A stretch of 34,817 nucleotides of DNA from contig CALCJP010000125.1 of assembly GCA_937967625.1 (NCBI GenBank), positions 1 to 34,817 on the forward strand. The letters run 5' to 3'. This document shows positions 16,837 through 24,749 of the stretch, piece by piece. The first letter of the stretch is position 1, and each line of letters opens with the position of its first letter. The notes beneath the pieces were generated by a model. It was not told the origin of the DNA. It ran no database searches and saw only the letters and a list, made by a program, of their open reading frames with translations. A program made the translations under genes and the position numbers. The DNA is from an uncultured Saprospiraceae bacterium. GTDB lineage: Bacteria > Bacteroidota > Bacteroidia > Chitinophagales > Saprospiraceae.

Positions 16837-17268
16837 ATGCACGCAGAAATTCACACCGCTAAAGGAATAATGAAAGTAGAGTTTTATGAAGATGACGCGC
16901 CCAATACGGTAGCCAACTTCGTCAAGTTAGCCAAAGAAGGTTTTTATGATGGATTGAATTTTCATCGGGTGATTCCAAACTTTGTGATTCAGGGAGGTTG
17001 TCCATCCAAAACCGGTACAGGTGGCCCTGGCTATCAAATTGATTGTGAGTTGGATGGCGAAAATCAGTTTCATGACAGAGGCGTCTTGTCTATGGCGCAT
17101 GCTGGACGAAACACTGGTGGGTCGCAGTTTTTCATTTGCCACAGTCGAGACAATACTTCTCACTTAGATAGAAATCATACTTGCTTCGGTCGTGTTTTTG
17201 ACGGACTGGAAGTGATTGATCAAATCACGGGGGGTGATGACATTGAGAAGGTTTTGATATTGGAGTGA
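16837..17268 (+). CDS. Cyclophilin-type peptidyl-prolyl cis-trans isomerase
   Basis: A 143-residue minimal cyclophilin that speeds proline isomerisation in protein folding. The family motifs are intact: FHRVIPNFVIQGG (with the catalytic Arg), GTGGPGYQIDCEL, VLSMAHAGRNTGGSQFFI and HLDRNHTCFGRVFDGLEVID. It has no signal peptide, so it is probably cytoplasmic. At 143 residues it is shorter than many bacterial members (about 160-190), but the core is complete. The gene is convergent with the leucine-rich gene, with a long hairpin between them (17280-17322). Confidence 0.95.
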   Translation: MHAEIHTAKGIMKVEFYEDDAPNTVANFVKLAKEGFYDGLNFHRVIPNFVIQGGCPSKTGTGGPGYQIDCELDGENQFHDRGVLSMAHAGRNTGGSQFFICHSRDNTSHLDRNHTCFGRVFDGLEVIDQITGGDDIEKVLILE

Positions 17269-17279
17269 TGTGAGTTGCG

Positions 17280-17322
17280 AGTTACGGGTTGCGAGTTTTT
17301 TTTCAACTCGCAACCCGTAACT
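17280..17322. terminator. Hairpin between convergent genes
   Basis: AGTTACGGGTTGCGAGTT (17280-17297) is perfectly complementary to 17305-17322, an 18-bp stem with a T-rich loop. It lies between the cyclophilin stop and the minus-strand stop at 17343, so it probably ends both transcripts, although no U-tract follows the stem on either strand. Confidence 0.65.
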
Positions 17323-17342
17323 TGAAACTCGAAAGAAGAACA

Positions 17343-19685
17343 TCAATAGGTTTTCAAAAACCTTCCTGAAAAAATAGTGCTACCAGAAATCAACTGAATG
17401 AAATAAGTGCCTTTCGGCAAATGCCCCACTTGGATTCGATCATATTTGTTGACCCGACGCTCTATTTGCAAAGTTCCTTTACTATCAAAAATTCGCATTT
17501 CTAATTGGTTGCCGATAGGTTCATAAAATTGAATCTCCCCAACTGCTGGATTGGGAAAAATGACAATGTCTTCCTCATCCACAAACACCCCGTCCAGTCT
17601 TGTAAATTCACATCTATCCATCACCTGCTCCTCTGTCTGACACCCCACTTCTGAATCATCGCCAAAATAGCGCCCCTCTCCCAATTCGAGATATGCACAA
17701 ACATTGGACAAAGAGCAAGCAGATAGTTTTGGGTTTTCCGAAAATTTCACGGAAGTGACAGTAGATAAATCGGCAGATTTAATACCCTCAATGCTTTCCA
17801 AGTTTTCATTGTCGTAGATTTCAAGACGCCCTCCGATTGATTTCAAATTGGGAAACTCTGGAACTGACTCCATCGCATGACTTCTAAAAATTTTAAACAA
17901 ATTTCCGACCTCTTCTAAATTGGAAAGCCCTGACATATCCGATAAATTTTCATTGATAGTGCAAGAAATTGAGTTGCTCACTTCTTTAATATTTTGAAGC
18001 CCTGTGATTCGCTTTAAGGAAGGATTGGCATGTAAAGTTAAGGTGCTCATCTGAGTTAGATTCGGAAATCCATTTAGGTCTTCCAATGATTCACAACGGT
18101 CAATTTCAAGTTCGCCCAGATGCTCCAAACTTTCGAAATGAGATAAATCAATCAATTGGTCATTATTGCCTAAATCAAGTGTGCTTCTCACATATTTTAG
18201 ATTCTCCAATCCTCTAAAATCTGTATTGGGATTGTTCACCAATCGCAACCTGCCATGTATCGAATCGAAATGTGAAAGTTGATAAAAATCCGTCATGCCG
18301 GTTGCCCCAATATTGAGATGGGAACCCAGATCTTCTATTTGCTGAAGAAAAGGAATAGAGTCCAATTTTGGACTCCCAAAAACAGAAAAACTAAAATCTA
18401 TTTTCTTCAAGTTATCAAACCCATCCACCACCTCCAGAGAGGGGTTATCAATTATTTCAATCCAATCAACTTTTGTAAGCAGCGGGAACCCTTTGGTACT
18501 TCTCAGACTATCATTATTTCTAATCAAGAGGTTGCCTTCCATCTGTGTGAGTGAATCAAAACCAGACATGTCCCTAATATTCTGGTTCTCAATTACTTGT
18601 ATCGCATCAGCAAATTTCAAATTAGACAGACCGTTCAAATTCAGTAAACGGTCGCACCCCAAAATTCGCATTCTCGTGTGGATAGAATCCAGACTTTCCA
18701 ACCCTTCGAGAGATTCAAGTAATTTGCCTTTGATGAAGAAATTATCACTTCCTTCGAAATTTTCGAGTCCTTTCAAATTTTGGAAAGTAATGTTATCCAA
18801 GTCGAAGGTTCGACCCACTTTTTTCAATTTATTGAGTGCAGACAAATCAGCTACTTTTGGGGTGGCACCAAGAATAAAATCATCCTCAACATACTCCAGA
18901 TTAGAAAGTCCGTCCAGGTTTTCCAGCCCATACAAATCGACTATTTCCAAATCCATGATTGAATCGAATTGCTGCAAAAAATCCAGATTTTGAATCAAAT
19001 AATTTTGATGAATTTGGAATCTATCTATCGCAATTAAATTGTGGAGCACATCAAACGATCTCAATGAGTCCACTTCAAGAATCGCAATTAATTCTTTAAC
19101 TTCTTGAAGGCTTTTGAGAGAATCTATATTGGATAGTTTCGGTAGGACAGACAAAAGCAAACCACCATTGACTTTCGTCAAATTTTGTAACCCATCCAGA
19201 TTTTGCAATTGAAAACAGCTATCTATAATCAGTCGATCAAGCTCACGAATGTTATTTAGACCATTTAAAGAATTAAGCTCAGGAAGATAGTTGAGTGTCA
19301 AGTTTCGAGTTATGGTATCCAAACCTCGAAGGGCTTCAATGCTTTTTAGTTTTTCACTTTGTATGATGGATAGCGAACCGACTTTTTTCAAATTTTCAAA
19401 ACCAGCCAGTGATTCCAATTGATCATTATATCTAATGATAAGACCACTACGAATCTCCTTTAAATTAGACAAGGGCGTCAAATCAACAATTGGATCATTC
19501 CCTGCCTTATCTCCCTCAATAAATAGCAGAACCTGATTAGGCAAAATCTCGCAATTCGGATATTGATTCCCGAAATTAGTGACATCACTTTGCGATAGTA
19601 GATAGGTTCTCTCGGTAGGGCATTGACCCGCAGCTGAAGAAAATAGAAAGAGCGCAAACGCAATAGTAGAGAGAAGGAATTTCAT
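17343..19685 (-). CDS. Leucine-rich/receptor-L-like T9SS surface protein
   Basis: A 780-residue secreted protein. The signal peptide MKFLLSTIAFALFLFSSAAGQ is followed by about 25 irregular leucine-rich units of roughly 22-28 residues (e.g. LNSLNGLNNIRELDRLIIDSCFQLQNLDGLQNLTKVNGGLLL). These resemble receptor L-domain repeats and should form a solenoid for binding. A short Cys-containing cap follows (SACSLSNVCAYLELGEGRYFGDDSEVGC), then a type A T9SS sorting domain in the last ~75 residues (VIFPNPAVGEIQFYEPIGNQ...HLPKGTYFIQLISGSTIFSGRFLKTY). The ligand is unknown; a polysaccharide or protein binding role at the cell surface is inferred. A CTTTCGGCAAATG repeat (17411-17423) encodes the GHLPKG part of the sorting domain. 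Confidence 0.88.
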   Translation of the reverse strand: MKFLLSTIAFALFLFSSAAGQCPTERTYLLSQSDVTNFGNQYPNCEILPNQVLLFIEGDKAGNDPIVDLTPLSNLKEIRSGLIIRYNDQLESLAGFENLKKVGSLSIIQSEKLKSIEALRGLDTITRNLTLNYLPELNSLNGLNNIRELDRLIIDSCFQLQNLDGLQNLTKVNGGLLLSVLPKLSNIDSLKSLQEVKELIAILEVDSLRSFDVLHNLIAIDRFQIHQNYLIQNLDFLQQFDSIMDLEIVDLYGLENLDGLSNLEYVEDDFILGATPKVADLSALNKLKKVGRTFDLDNITFQNLKGLENFEGSDNFFIKGKLLESLEGLESLDSIHTRMRILGCDRLLNLNGLSNLKFADAIQVIENQNIRDMSGFDSLTQMEGNLLIRNNDSLRSTKGFPLLTKVDWIEIIDNPSLEVVDGFDNLKKIDFSFSVFGSPKLDSIPFLQQIEDLGSHLNIGATGMTDFYQLSHFDSIHGRLRLVNNPNTDFRGLENLKYVRSTLDLGNNDQLIDLSHFESLEHLGELEIDRCESLEDLNGFPNLTQMSTLTLHANPSLKRITGLQNIKEVSNSISCTINENLSDMSGLSNLEEVGNLFKIFRSHAMESVPEFPNLKSIGGRLEIYDNENLESIEGIKSADLSTVTSVKFSENPKLSACSLSNVCAYLELGEGRYFGDDSEVGCQTEEQVMDRCEFTRLDGVFVDEEDIVIFPNPAVGEIQFYEPIGNQLEMRIFDSKGTLQIERRVNKYDRIQVGHLPKGTYFIQLISGSTIFSGRFLKTY

Positions 19686-20058
19686 GCTTTTTTATTTTAA
19701 AGATACGAAAAGTAAAAATACCAACTAATCCATATTGGTCAGTAGGACATCAATTTTCATTTCTCATGACTTTTTGTTGCTGCCCCTCTCCTATCTCCCA
19801 AGATTCGCAGATACCCCAATATCCAATTTTATAAACTTACGCTTTCGCGAAATGGGGCTGAGGTCAGTAGTTGTATCTGATGGATTGAATTCAAAATGAG
19901 GATTTGCGAAAAGCAGGGCGTCTGAAATAATTTAAGAATATGCTTTCATGAAGCCTTTCGGCAAATAACCTTATTTAGCGAAAGCGAAAATTAACCTAAA
20001 AACATAACCCAATTTCATTCGTTCTTTCAGCGCATTCACAAACACAAAATAACTTTCC
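19686..20058. promoter_or_regulatory. Divergent intergenic region, leucine-rich protein / TlpA-like
   Basis: A 373-base region between divergent genes, expected to hold both promoters. No gene and no clear TAnnTTTG box was found. It has three CTTTCG/CGAAAG repeat copies: 19842-19854, 19955-19967 and 19973-19986. The last two form an inverted arrangement also seen at 16266-16296. Confidence 0.5.
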
Positions 20059-20574
20059 ATGTCTTTACGCCACTATTTCTACCTTCTTTGTTTTTTACCG
20101 CTTTCGCTAAATGCACAAGACGTCCCACCCATCGAAGGCGTCATCATCGAAAAAGAAGTGGTCAAAGAATTCGCCCCCGATTTCGAAATGACCATGGCAG
20201 ATGGCACCAAAAAGAAGCTCAGTGATTTTCAAGGAGACGTAGTGTATCTTAGTTTTTGGGCGAGTTGGTGCAAGCCTTGCATCAGTGGCTTCAATAAATA
20301 TCGCCCCATGCGAGACGACCTGGAAAAATTAGGTGTCATCATGCTCAATGTCTCCATTGACAAATCTCCAGAAAAATGGAAAGGCGCCATCGCGGAACAT
20401 CAACCTACCGGCATTCATGCCATCGTTTCGCAAGATGTGGTGCGAGATTCGTATCAATTGTACTCGGTTCCGCTTTATGAGATAGTTGGGAAGCGCGGGC
20501 GGTTTAAGTATTTGTCAGAAGATCCGAATCGTAATATTTTGGATAATTTTCGTGGGTTTTTATTGGAGGAGTAA
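20059..20574 (+). CDS. TlpA/AhpC-TSA-like exported thioredoxin
   Basis: A 171-residue thiol-disulfide oxidoreductase. A signal peptide (MSLRHYFYLLCFLPLSLNAQ) precedes a thioredoxin fold: FAPDFEMTMADGTKKKLSDFQGDVVYLSFWASWCKPCISGF, with the active-site pair Cys71 and Cys74 (WCKPC). The cis-Pro region is VPLYEIVGKRGRF. Such proteins reduce disulfides of periplasmic or outer-membrane partners such as c-type cytochrome apoproteins; the partner here is unknown. The signal peptide's LSLNA is encoded by a CTTTCGCTAAATG repeat at 20101-20113. The gene is followed at 20593-20639 by two hairpin-repeat copies. Confidence 0.9.
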   Translation: MSLRHYFYLLCFLPLSLNAQDVPPIEGVIIEKEVVKEFAPDFEMTMADGTKKKLSDFQGDVVYLSFWASWCKPCISGFNKYRPMRDDLEKLGVIMLNVSIDKSPEKWKGAIAEHQPTGIHAIVSQDVVRDSYQLYSVPLYEIVGKRGRFKYLSEDPNRNILDNFRGFLLEE

Positions 20575-20592
20575 TCCCTATCTGTTAAATGT

Positions 20593-20639
20593 TTTCACGA
20601 AAGTGAAACCTATCTAATCTGGCATATTTGCCGAAAGGC
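20593..20639. repeat. Two CGAAAG hairpins between TlpA-like and dehydrogenase genes
   Basis: TTTCACGAAAGTGAAA (20593-20608, perfect 6-bp stem) and ATTTGCCGAAAGGC (about 20626-20639, GCC/GGC stem) lie 16 bases apart, in the same orientation. They fall between the end of the thioredoxin gene (20574) and the next start (20755), in the putative leader or promoter of the dehydrogenase gene. Confidence 0.75.
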
Positions 20640-20754
20640 GATAGATTCTTTTGTGCGCTTTCTTATTAAGGTTTTCCCAATTCCTTAATTTAATCGCTTT
20701 AGCGGATTTATTTCCGTAGGTTCCGCAAATTGTTGTTGTTAAAAAAAAGAATCT

Positions 20755-21891
20755 ATGGTATTACTCAAAGTAGGCGTTTTCGGAACCTCAAAAAAGAAGC
20801 AAGAGCGTCGCGTGCCCATTCATCCCGATCAGTTAGAATGGATTGATGAAGAAATCCGAAAGAACCTCTTCTTTGAGAAAGGATATGGAGTGCCGTATGG
20901 CATGAGCGATGAGCAATTGGGGAGCCTCAGTGGTGGAGTGATGAGTCGTGCAGATTTGTTTGAAAAATCAGAGGTGGTGTTATTGGCAAAGCCGATTCAG
21001 GCGGATTTTGATGAGATGAAAAATGGTACGGTGCATTGGGGATGGCCACATTGTGTGCAACAACAAAAAATCACTCAAACTGCGATAGATAGTCGGTTGA
21101 CTTTGATTGCATGGGAGGCGATGCATAGTTGGTCCAAACGAGGAGATTGGCAGATGCACGTGTTTCATAAAAACAATGAAATCGCTGGGTACGCTGGGGT
21201 TCATCATGCGATGAATTTGGCAGGCATCGACGGAAACTATGGCTCCAATCGTAAAGCAGTCGTGCTTAGTTTTGGTTCGGTGAGTCGAGGAGCGATTCGG
21301 GCGTTGCAGGCGAGAGGAGTTCAAGACATTTCAGTTTACACACAAAGAGATTATTTTTTAGTGGCAGACCAGATGGCGGGTGTCAATTATTCGCAATTTG
21401 AAGCGGATGAAAACGGCAGCTTGATTTCCGTACACCCAGATGGAACATCACTGCCTTTCGCAGAGGAATTGAAAGACGCGGACATCATCGTCAACGGTAT
21501 TTTGCAGGACACTGACAAGCCGCTGATGTTTGTAGAAAAACATCAAAATCATTTGCTAAAAAAGGGGTGTCTGATTGTGGATGTCAGTTGCGATGAAGGA
21601 ATGGGCTTTTCATTTGCCAAACCGACTTCTTTTGATGCGCCCATATTTAAGGTCGGAACTCTCCGATATTATGCAGTCGATCACACGCCTTCCTATCTCT
21701 GGGATTGTGCTTCTTGGGAAATCTCCATTGGTGTGATTTCATATTTGTCTGTGGTCATGAGTGGCTCCGATGCTTGGGAAAAAAGCGAAACTATCAGGCG
21801 AGCCATTGAGATCAATGACGGCGTCATCATGAATCCTAAAATATTATCTTTCCAAAACAGAGCGGAAGCCTATCCGCATTTGGTGAGTTGA
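20755..21891 (+). CDS. Alanine dehydrogenase/PNT-family dehydrogenase, carboxyethylornithine synthase-like
   Basis: A 378-residue NAD(P)-dependent oxidoreductase. The N-terminal part has the AlaDh/PNT substrate-domain pattern: KVGVFGTSKKKQERRVPIHPDQL, then MSRADLFEKSEVVLLAKP. The central part is a Rossmann nucleotide-binding region (VVLSFGSVSRGAIRALQARGVQDISVYTQRD). Features such as HNEIAGYAG-like 'NNEIAGYAGVHHAMNLAGI' and 'WGWPHCVQQ' point to the N5-(carboxyethyl)ornithine synthase branch rather than true alanine dehydrogenase. That enzyme reductively joins pyruvate to an amino-acid side chain. The exact substrate cannot be read from the sequence; saccharopine-dehydrogenase-like activity is the alternative. 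The gene stands alone between repeat-rich spacers. Confidence 0.8.
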   Translation: MVLLKVGVFGTSKKKQERRVPIHPDQLEWIDEEIRKNLFFEKGYGVPYGMSDEQLGSLSGGVMSRADLFEKSEVVLLAKPIQADFDEMKNGTVHWGWPHCVQQQKITQTAIDSRLTLIAWEAMHSWSKRGDWQMHVFHKNNEIAGYAGVHHAMNLAGIDGNYGSNRKAVVLSFGSVSRGAIRALQARGVQDISVYTQRDYFLVADQMAGVNYSQFEADENGSLISVHPDGTSLPFAEELKDADIIVNGILQDTDKPLMFVEKHQNHLLKKGCLIVDVSCDEGMGFSFAKPTSFDAPIFKVGTLRYYAVDHTPSYLWDCASWEISIGVISYLSVVMSGSDAWEKSETIRRAIEINDGVIMNPKILSFQNRAEAYPHLVS

Positions 21892-21992
21892 TGTGTTTAC
21901 TAAATTTAACCAAAAAAATTAGAACTTCTTGAACAAAATAATGCTTCTTTGGTTAGAGCGTCAAACGCAAAATTTCAAAGATTAAGTCAAAA

Positions 21993-22841
21993 ATGAAGTA
22001 CAGGCTATTAATTACTTTCCTATTTTTTATAACCATTTTTTCTTCCGGTTTTTCTCAAAATACACCTGCACCAGAAGATTTTTCACCCAAAAATTACAAG
22101 CTAAAAGCATCTGGAGAATTGGGTTTCCTTTCTGTTTTGGCACATAGAGTCCAATTCAGCAACAACGGCACCTACTTTGACTATCGAGAAGATGGAGGTC
22201 AAGATGTTTTGTTTGCATTTAGTCGGCTTTCGCTTGAGTTTGAGTGGAAAAAGAAAAATAGTTTCTTCCTGCTTTATCAGCCTCTCAAAATTGAATCTCA
22301 GGTACTATTAGAAGATGATTTGGTGGTAGATGACCTAACTTTTGCAGCAGGATCCAATGTCAAACTATTGTACGGATTTCCGTTCTACCGCGCGAGTTAT
22401 CTACGTGAATTACTATCTAACAACGAAAAATACAAGTTCGGAATCGGTCTTTCTTTACAACTTCGAAATGCCACCATTGCCTTTGAGTCAGGAGATGGTA
22501 GCCAATTCCGAACCAATCGCGATGTGGGCCCAGTTCCAGCCTTAAAAGTCAGAGGGCGTGTTCAACTCAACGAACGGGCTTTCGCCGAATTGGAAGCAGA
22601 CGGAATCTATGCGCCCGTCAGCTATTTGAATGGAAGTGACAATGAAGTCGTGGGTGCCATTTTGGATGCCAGTCTTCGTGCAGGCTATCAAATTAGCGAA
22701 CCAGTCACTGCATTTTTAAATCTGCGCTATTTAGGTGGCGGAGCAGTTGGCACTTCTGAACCAGATGGACCCGGAGATGGCTTTGTCCGAAATTGGCTCA
22801 ACTTCATGACTGTATCAACTGGTTTCATTCATAAATGGTGA
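21993..22841 (+). CDS. Outer-membrane beta-barrel-like protein
   Basis: A 282-residue protein with a signal peptide (MKYRLLITFLFFITIFSSGFSQ). The body has alternating hydrophobic/polar strands typical of a small transmembrane barrel: LSLEFEWKKKNSFFLLYQPLKIESQ, KYKFGIGLSLQLRNATIAFES, ALKVRGRVQLNERAFAELEADGIY, AILDASLRAGYQISEPVTAFLNLRYLGGGA, and a final WLNFMTVSTGFIHKW ending in an aromatic residue. The C-terminal aromatic and strand pattern suggest an outer-membrane location. No known family was recognised; it could be a porin-like or structural barrel. It follows the dehydrogenase gene by 101 bases on the same strand. Confidence 0.7.
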   Translation: MKYRLLITFLFFITIFSSGFSQNTPAPEDFSPKNYKLKASGELGFLSVLAHRVQFSNNGTYFDYREDGGQDVLFAFSRLSLEFEWKKKNSFFLLYQPLKIESQVLLEDDLVVDDLTFAAGSNVKLLYGFPFYRASYLRELLSNNEKYKFGIGLSLQLRNATIAFESGDGSQFRTNRDVGPVPALKVRGRVQLNERAFAELEADGIYAPVSYLNGSDNEVVGAILDASLRAGYQISEPVTAFLNLRYLGGGAVGTSEPDGPGDGFVRNWLNFMTVSTGFIHKW

Positions 22842-23009
22842 AAATTAATTCTAAAAACTTTTCCTACTCAGACAACCCATTCTCACTTCTCTGCATAATT
22901 ACAGAAGAAAAGAGAATCTAAGACATAGACCTTACCAGTTTTGGTTTCAATAAATTAAACAGAGCAATTCTGTAACACAACAATTATTTCTAATCAAAAA
23001 ATTAAATTA

Positions 23010-23966
23010 ATGACTAATTTTAAATTATTCTTTTATGGTTTCTTAGTGAGCGGTATGTTTTTCCTAACCTCTTGCGGAGACGACATTGACCCAGTAGATC
23101 CAGTTCCAGAAATCAAAGACATCGTAGGCACAGCAGTTGACACCGACGACCTAAGCATTTTAGTGGATGCGTTGACTCAGGCAGATTTGGTCTCAGCATT
23201 GCAGGGAGATGGTCCTTTCACCGTTTTCGCACCAAACAACGATGCCTTCCAAGCGCTTTTGGATTCTAATCCAGATTGGAACTCATTGAGCGATATTGAC
23301 AATGCGACCTTAGCGAATGTTTTGAAATTTCATGTCATCAATGGCAATGTCAAAGCAGCAGGCTTGACGGATTCTTATGTACCGACTTTAGCAGAAGGTC
23401 CGAATATGGAATCCATCGACTTGAAAATTGATGTAACAGGTGGCGTTCAATTCAACAGCTCTGCCAACCCATTGACCACCGATGTCGAAACTACTAACGG
23501 TACGGTTCATATCATCGACCGAGTGATGTTGCCTCCAAGTGTCGTTGACATCGCACTGAATAATCCAAATTTCACCACCTTGGTGGCAGCACTAACTCGT
23601 GATGATTTGACTTTGGATTATGTGGCGTTTTTATCAGGAGCCGGTCCATTTACAGTTTTTGCGCCTACTAATGATGCATTCCAAGCATTGCTTGATTCTA
23701 ATGCAGATTGGAACGGTTTGGAAGACATTCCAGTTGGGACGTTGCAAGCAGTTTTGGATTACCACGTAGTCGGAGCCAATGTGCAATCAGATGAATTGAC
23801 AGATGACCAAGTCGTGATGACAGTTGGAGGTGCTAACTTAACTGTGGATCTTTCTGCTGGCGCGAAATTGGAAACTACAAGTGGACAATCTGTTGACATC
23901 ATCATCACAGATGTGCAGGGAGCAAACGGAGTGGTTCATGCAGTGAATCAGGTTTTGGTTCCGTAA
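23010..23966 (+). CDS. Fasciclin (FAS1) two-domain lipoprotein
   Basis: A 318-residue lipoprotein. The lipobox is FLTSC (MTNFKLFFYGFLVSGMFFLTSCGDD), so it is anchored to a membrane. Two FAS1 domains follow (about 35-165 and 168-318), each with the hallmark FTVFAPnNDAFQALLDSNxDWN and the closing H-box (NGTVHIIDRVMLPP; NGVVHAVNQVLVP). FAS1 domains mediate adhesion to carbohydrates or proteins. The two domains are similar at the protein level, e.g. GPFTVFAPNNDAFQALLDSN against GPFTVFAPTNDAFQALLDSN, while codons differ, so the duplication is not recent. A clear terminator follows at 23996-24036. Confidence 0.93.
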   Translation: MTNFKLFFYGFLVSGMFFLTSCGDDIDPVDPVPEIKDIVGTAVDTDDLSILVDALTQADLVSALQGDGPFTVFAPNNDAFQALLDSNPDWNSLSDIDNATLANVLKFHVINGNVKAAGLTDSYVPTLAEGPNMESIDLKIDVTGGVQFNSSANPLTTDVETTNGTVHIIDRVMLPPSVVDIALNNPNFTTLVAALTRDDLTLDYVAFLSGAGPFTVFAPTNDAFQALLDSNADWNGLEDIPVGTLQAVLDYHVVGANVQSDELTDDQVVMTVGGANLTVDLSAGAKLETTSGQSVDIIITDVQGANGVVHAVNQVLVP

Positions 23967-23995
23967 ACACAAACTTCGAAGTTGTTTTTAAATAC

Positions 23996-24036
23996 AAAAA
24001 TGAGTTATCGACCTTGGTTGATAACTCATTTTTTTT
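23996..24036 (+). terminator. Intrinsic terminator of the fasciclin gene
   Basis: AAAAATGAGTTATC (23996-24009) pairs perfectly with GATAACTCATTTTT (24020-24033), with a 10-base loop and a T-run to 24036. Confidence 0.9.
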
Positions 24037-24048
24037 GATGTTTCGATA

Positions 24049-24103
24049 TTTCACGAAAGTGCTCTTAAAATCACTCTTTTATTACGGCCGCTTTCGCGGA
24101 ATG
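24049..24103. repeat. Composite hairpin-repeat block, left of the unknown secreted gene
   Basis: TTTCACGAAAGTG (24049-24061) and, after a 29-base spacer, CTTTCGCGGAATG (24091-24103). The same two parts in the same order and similar spacing occur at 24664-24715, on the other side of the minus-strand gene 24119-24601. Confidence 0.75.
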
Positions 24104-24118
24104 TCGTTCCAAATCACA

Positions 24119-24601
24119 CTAAGAAACCCCCAACAAAAAGAAAGTCCCTTCCACTTTATAGGTCGTCATGCCAGTAGGAATCGGCTCAGAAGGATCGACT
24201 TTCTGTCGCACTAAGCGATAGACGCCTTGATAAGTTTTGCCGTCAGGCATAGTCAATTCCGACTGCATTCCAGCGACTGAATCATTGATCGTAAAAATGA
24301 GCATGAACCCAGAAATGCCCAATTCAGGGCGCTTCAAAAACACGGCTGCTTGAATACAATCCGTCATCCCCAACGAACGAATCGGAGCATTCAAAACGGG
24401 TTCCACCTCCGGTTTTGAGGGAGCGGGTGTTGCGTTTCTGGACTTGGCGGTATATTCACTTGGAAGTGGCGGATTGGTATGTTTTCCATCATCGGTTCCA
24501 TCAGAAACCATGATCATCAATTCCTCTTCGTCGGTTTTAAATTGAGCATTGAGCGCCGTGAAAGCGAATGTGGTTAGACAAATTGCGAGTATAAATCTCA
24601 T
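24119..24601 (-). CDS. Secreted protein of unknown function
   Basis: A 160-residue protein I do not recognise. It has a signal peptide (MRFILAICLTTFAFTALNAQ), an acidic and proline-rich low-complexity stretch (residues ~21-75, ...KTDEEELMIMVSDGTDDGKHTNPPLPSEYT...PAPSKPEVEPV), and a C-terminal part with beta character (AAVFLKRPELGISGFMLIFTINDSVAGMQSELTMPDGKTYQGVYRLVRQKVDP...GMTTYKVEGTFFLLG). One Cys (DCIQAAVFLK). A periplasmic or secreted location follows from the signal peptide. Two similar composite repeat blocks flank the gene at 24049-24103 and 24664-24715. It could be a lineage-specific protein. Confidence 0.7.
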   Translation of the reverse strand: MRFILAICLTTFAFTALNAQFKTDEEELMIMVSDGTDDGKHTNPPLPSEYTAKSRNATPAPSKPEVEPVLNAPIRSLGMTDCIQAAVFLKRPELGISGFMLIFTINDSVAGMQSELTMPDGKTYQGVYRLVRQKVDPSEPIPTGMTTYKVEGTFFLLGVS

Positions 24602-24663
24602 ATTTTATGCTATTTTTCTTTAAAACGTGGAGGGGTTTGGAAATGTTGAATTGGGGTAAGGTT

Positions 24664-24748
24664 AATTTCACGAAAGTGAAATTTCATCTCTTATTTTCGC
24701 CGCTTTCGCGGAATATCATTTCAAAACTAATCTTCCTTTCGGAAAATA
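24664..24748. repeat. Composite hairpin-repeat block, right of the unknown secreted gene
   Basis: AATTTCACGAAAGTGAAATT (24664-24683, perfect 8-bp stem around GAAA), then CTTTCGCGGAAT (24703-24714) and CTTTCGGAAAATA (24736-24748). The last copy ends two bases before the stop codon of the GPH symporter gene (24750). Confidence 0.75.
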
Positions 24749-24749
24749 A

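Noticed and set aside
23130-23966. Recent duplication of the fasciclin domain
   Set aside because: The two domains match well in protein but use different codons, so the duplication is old.
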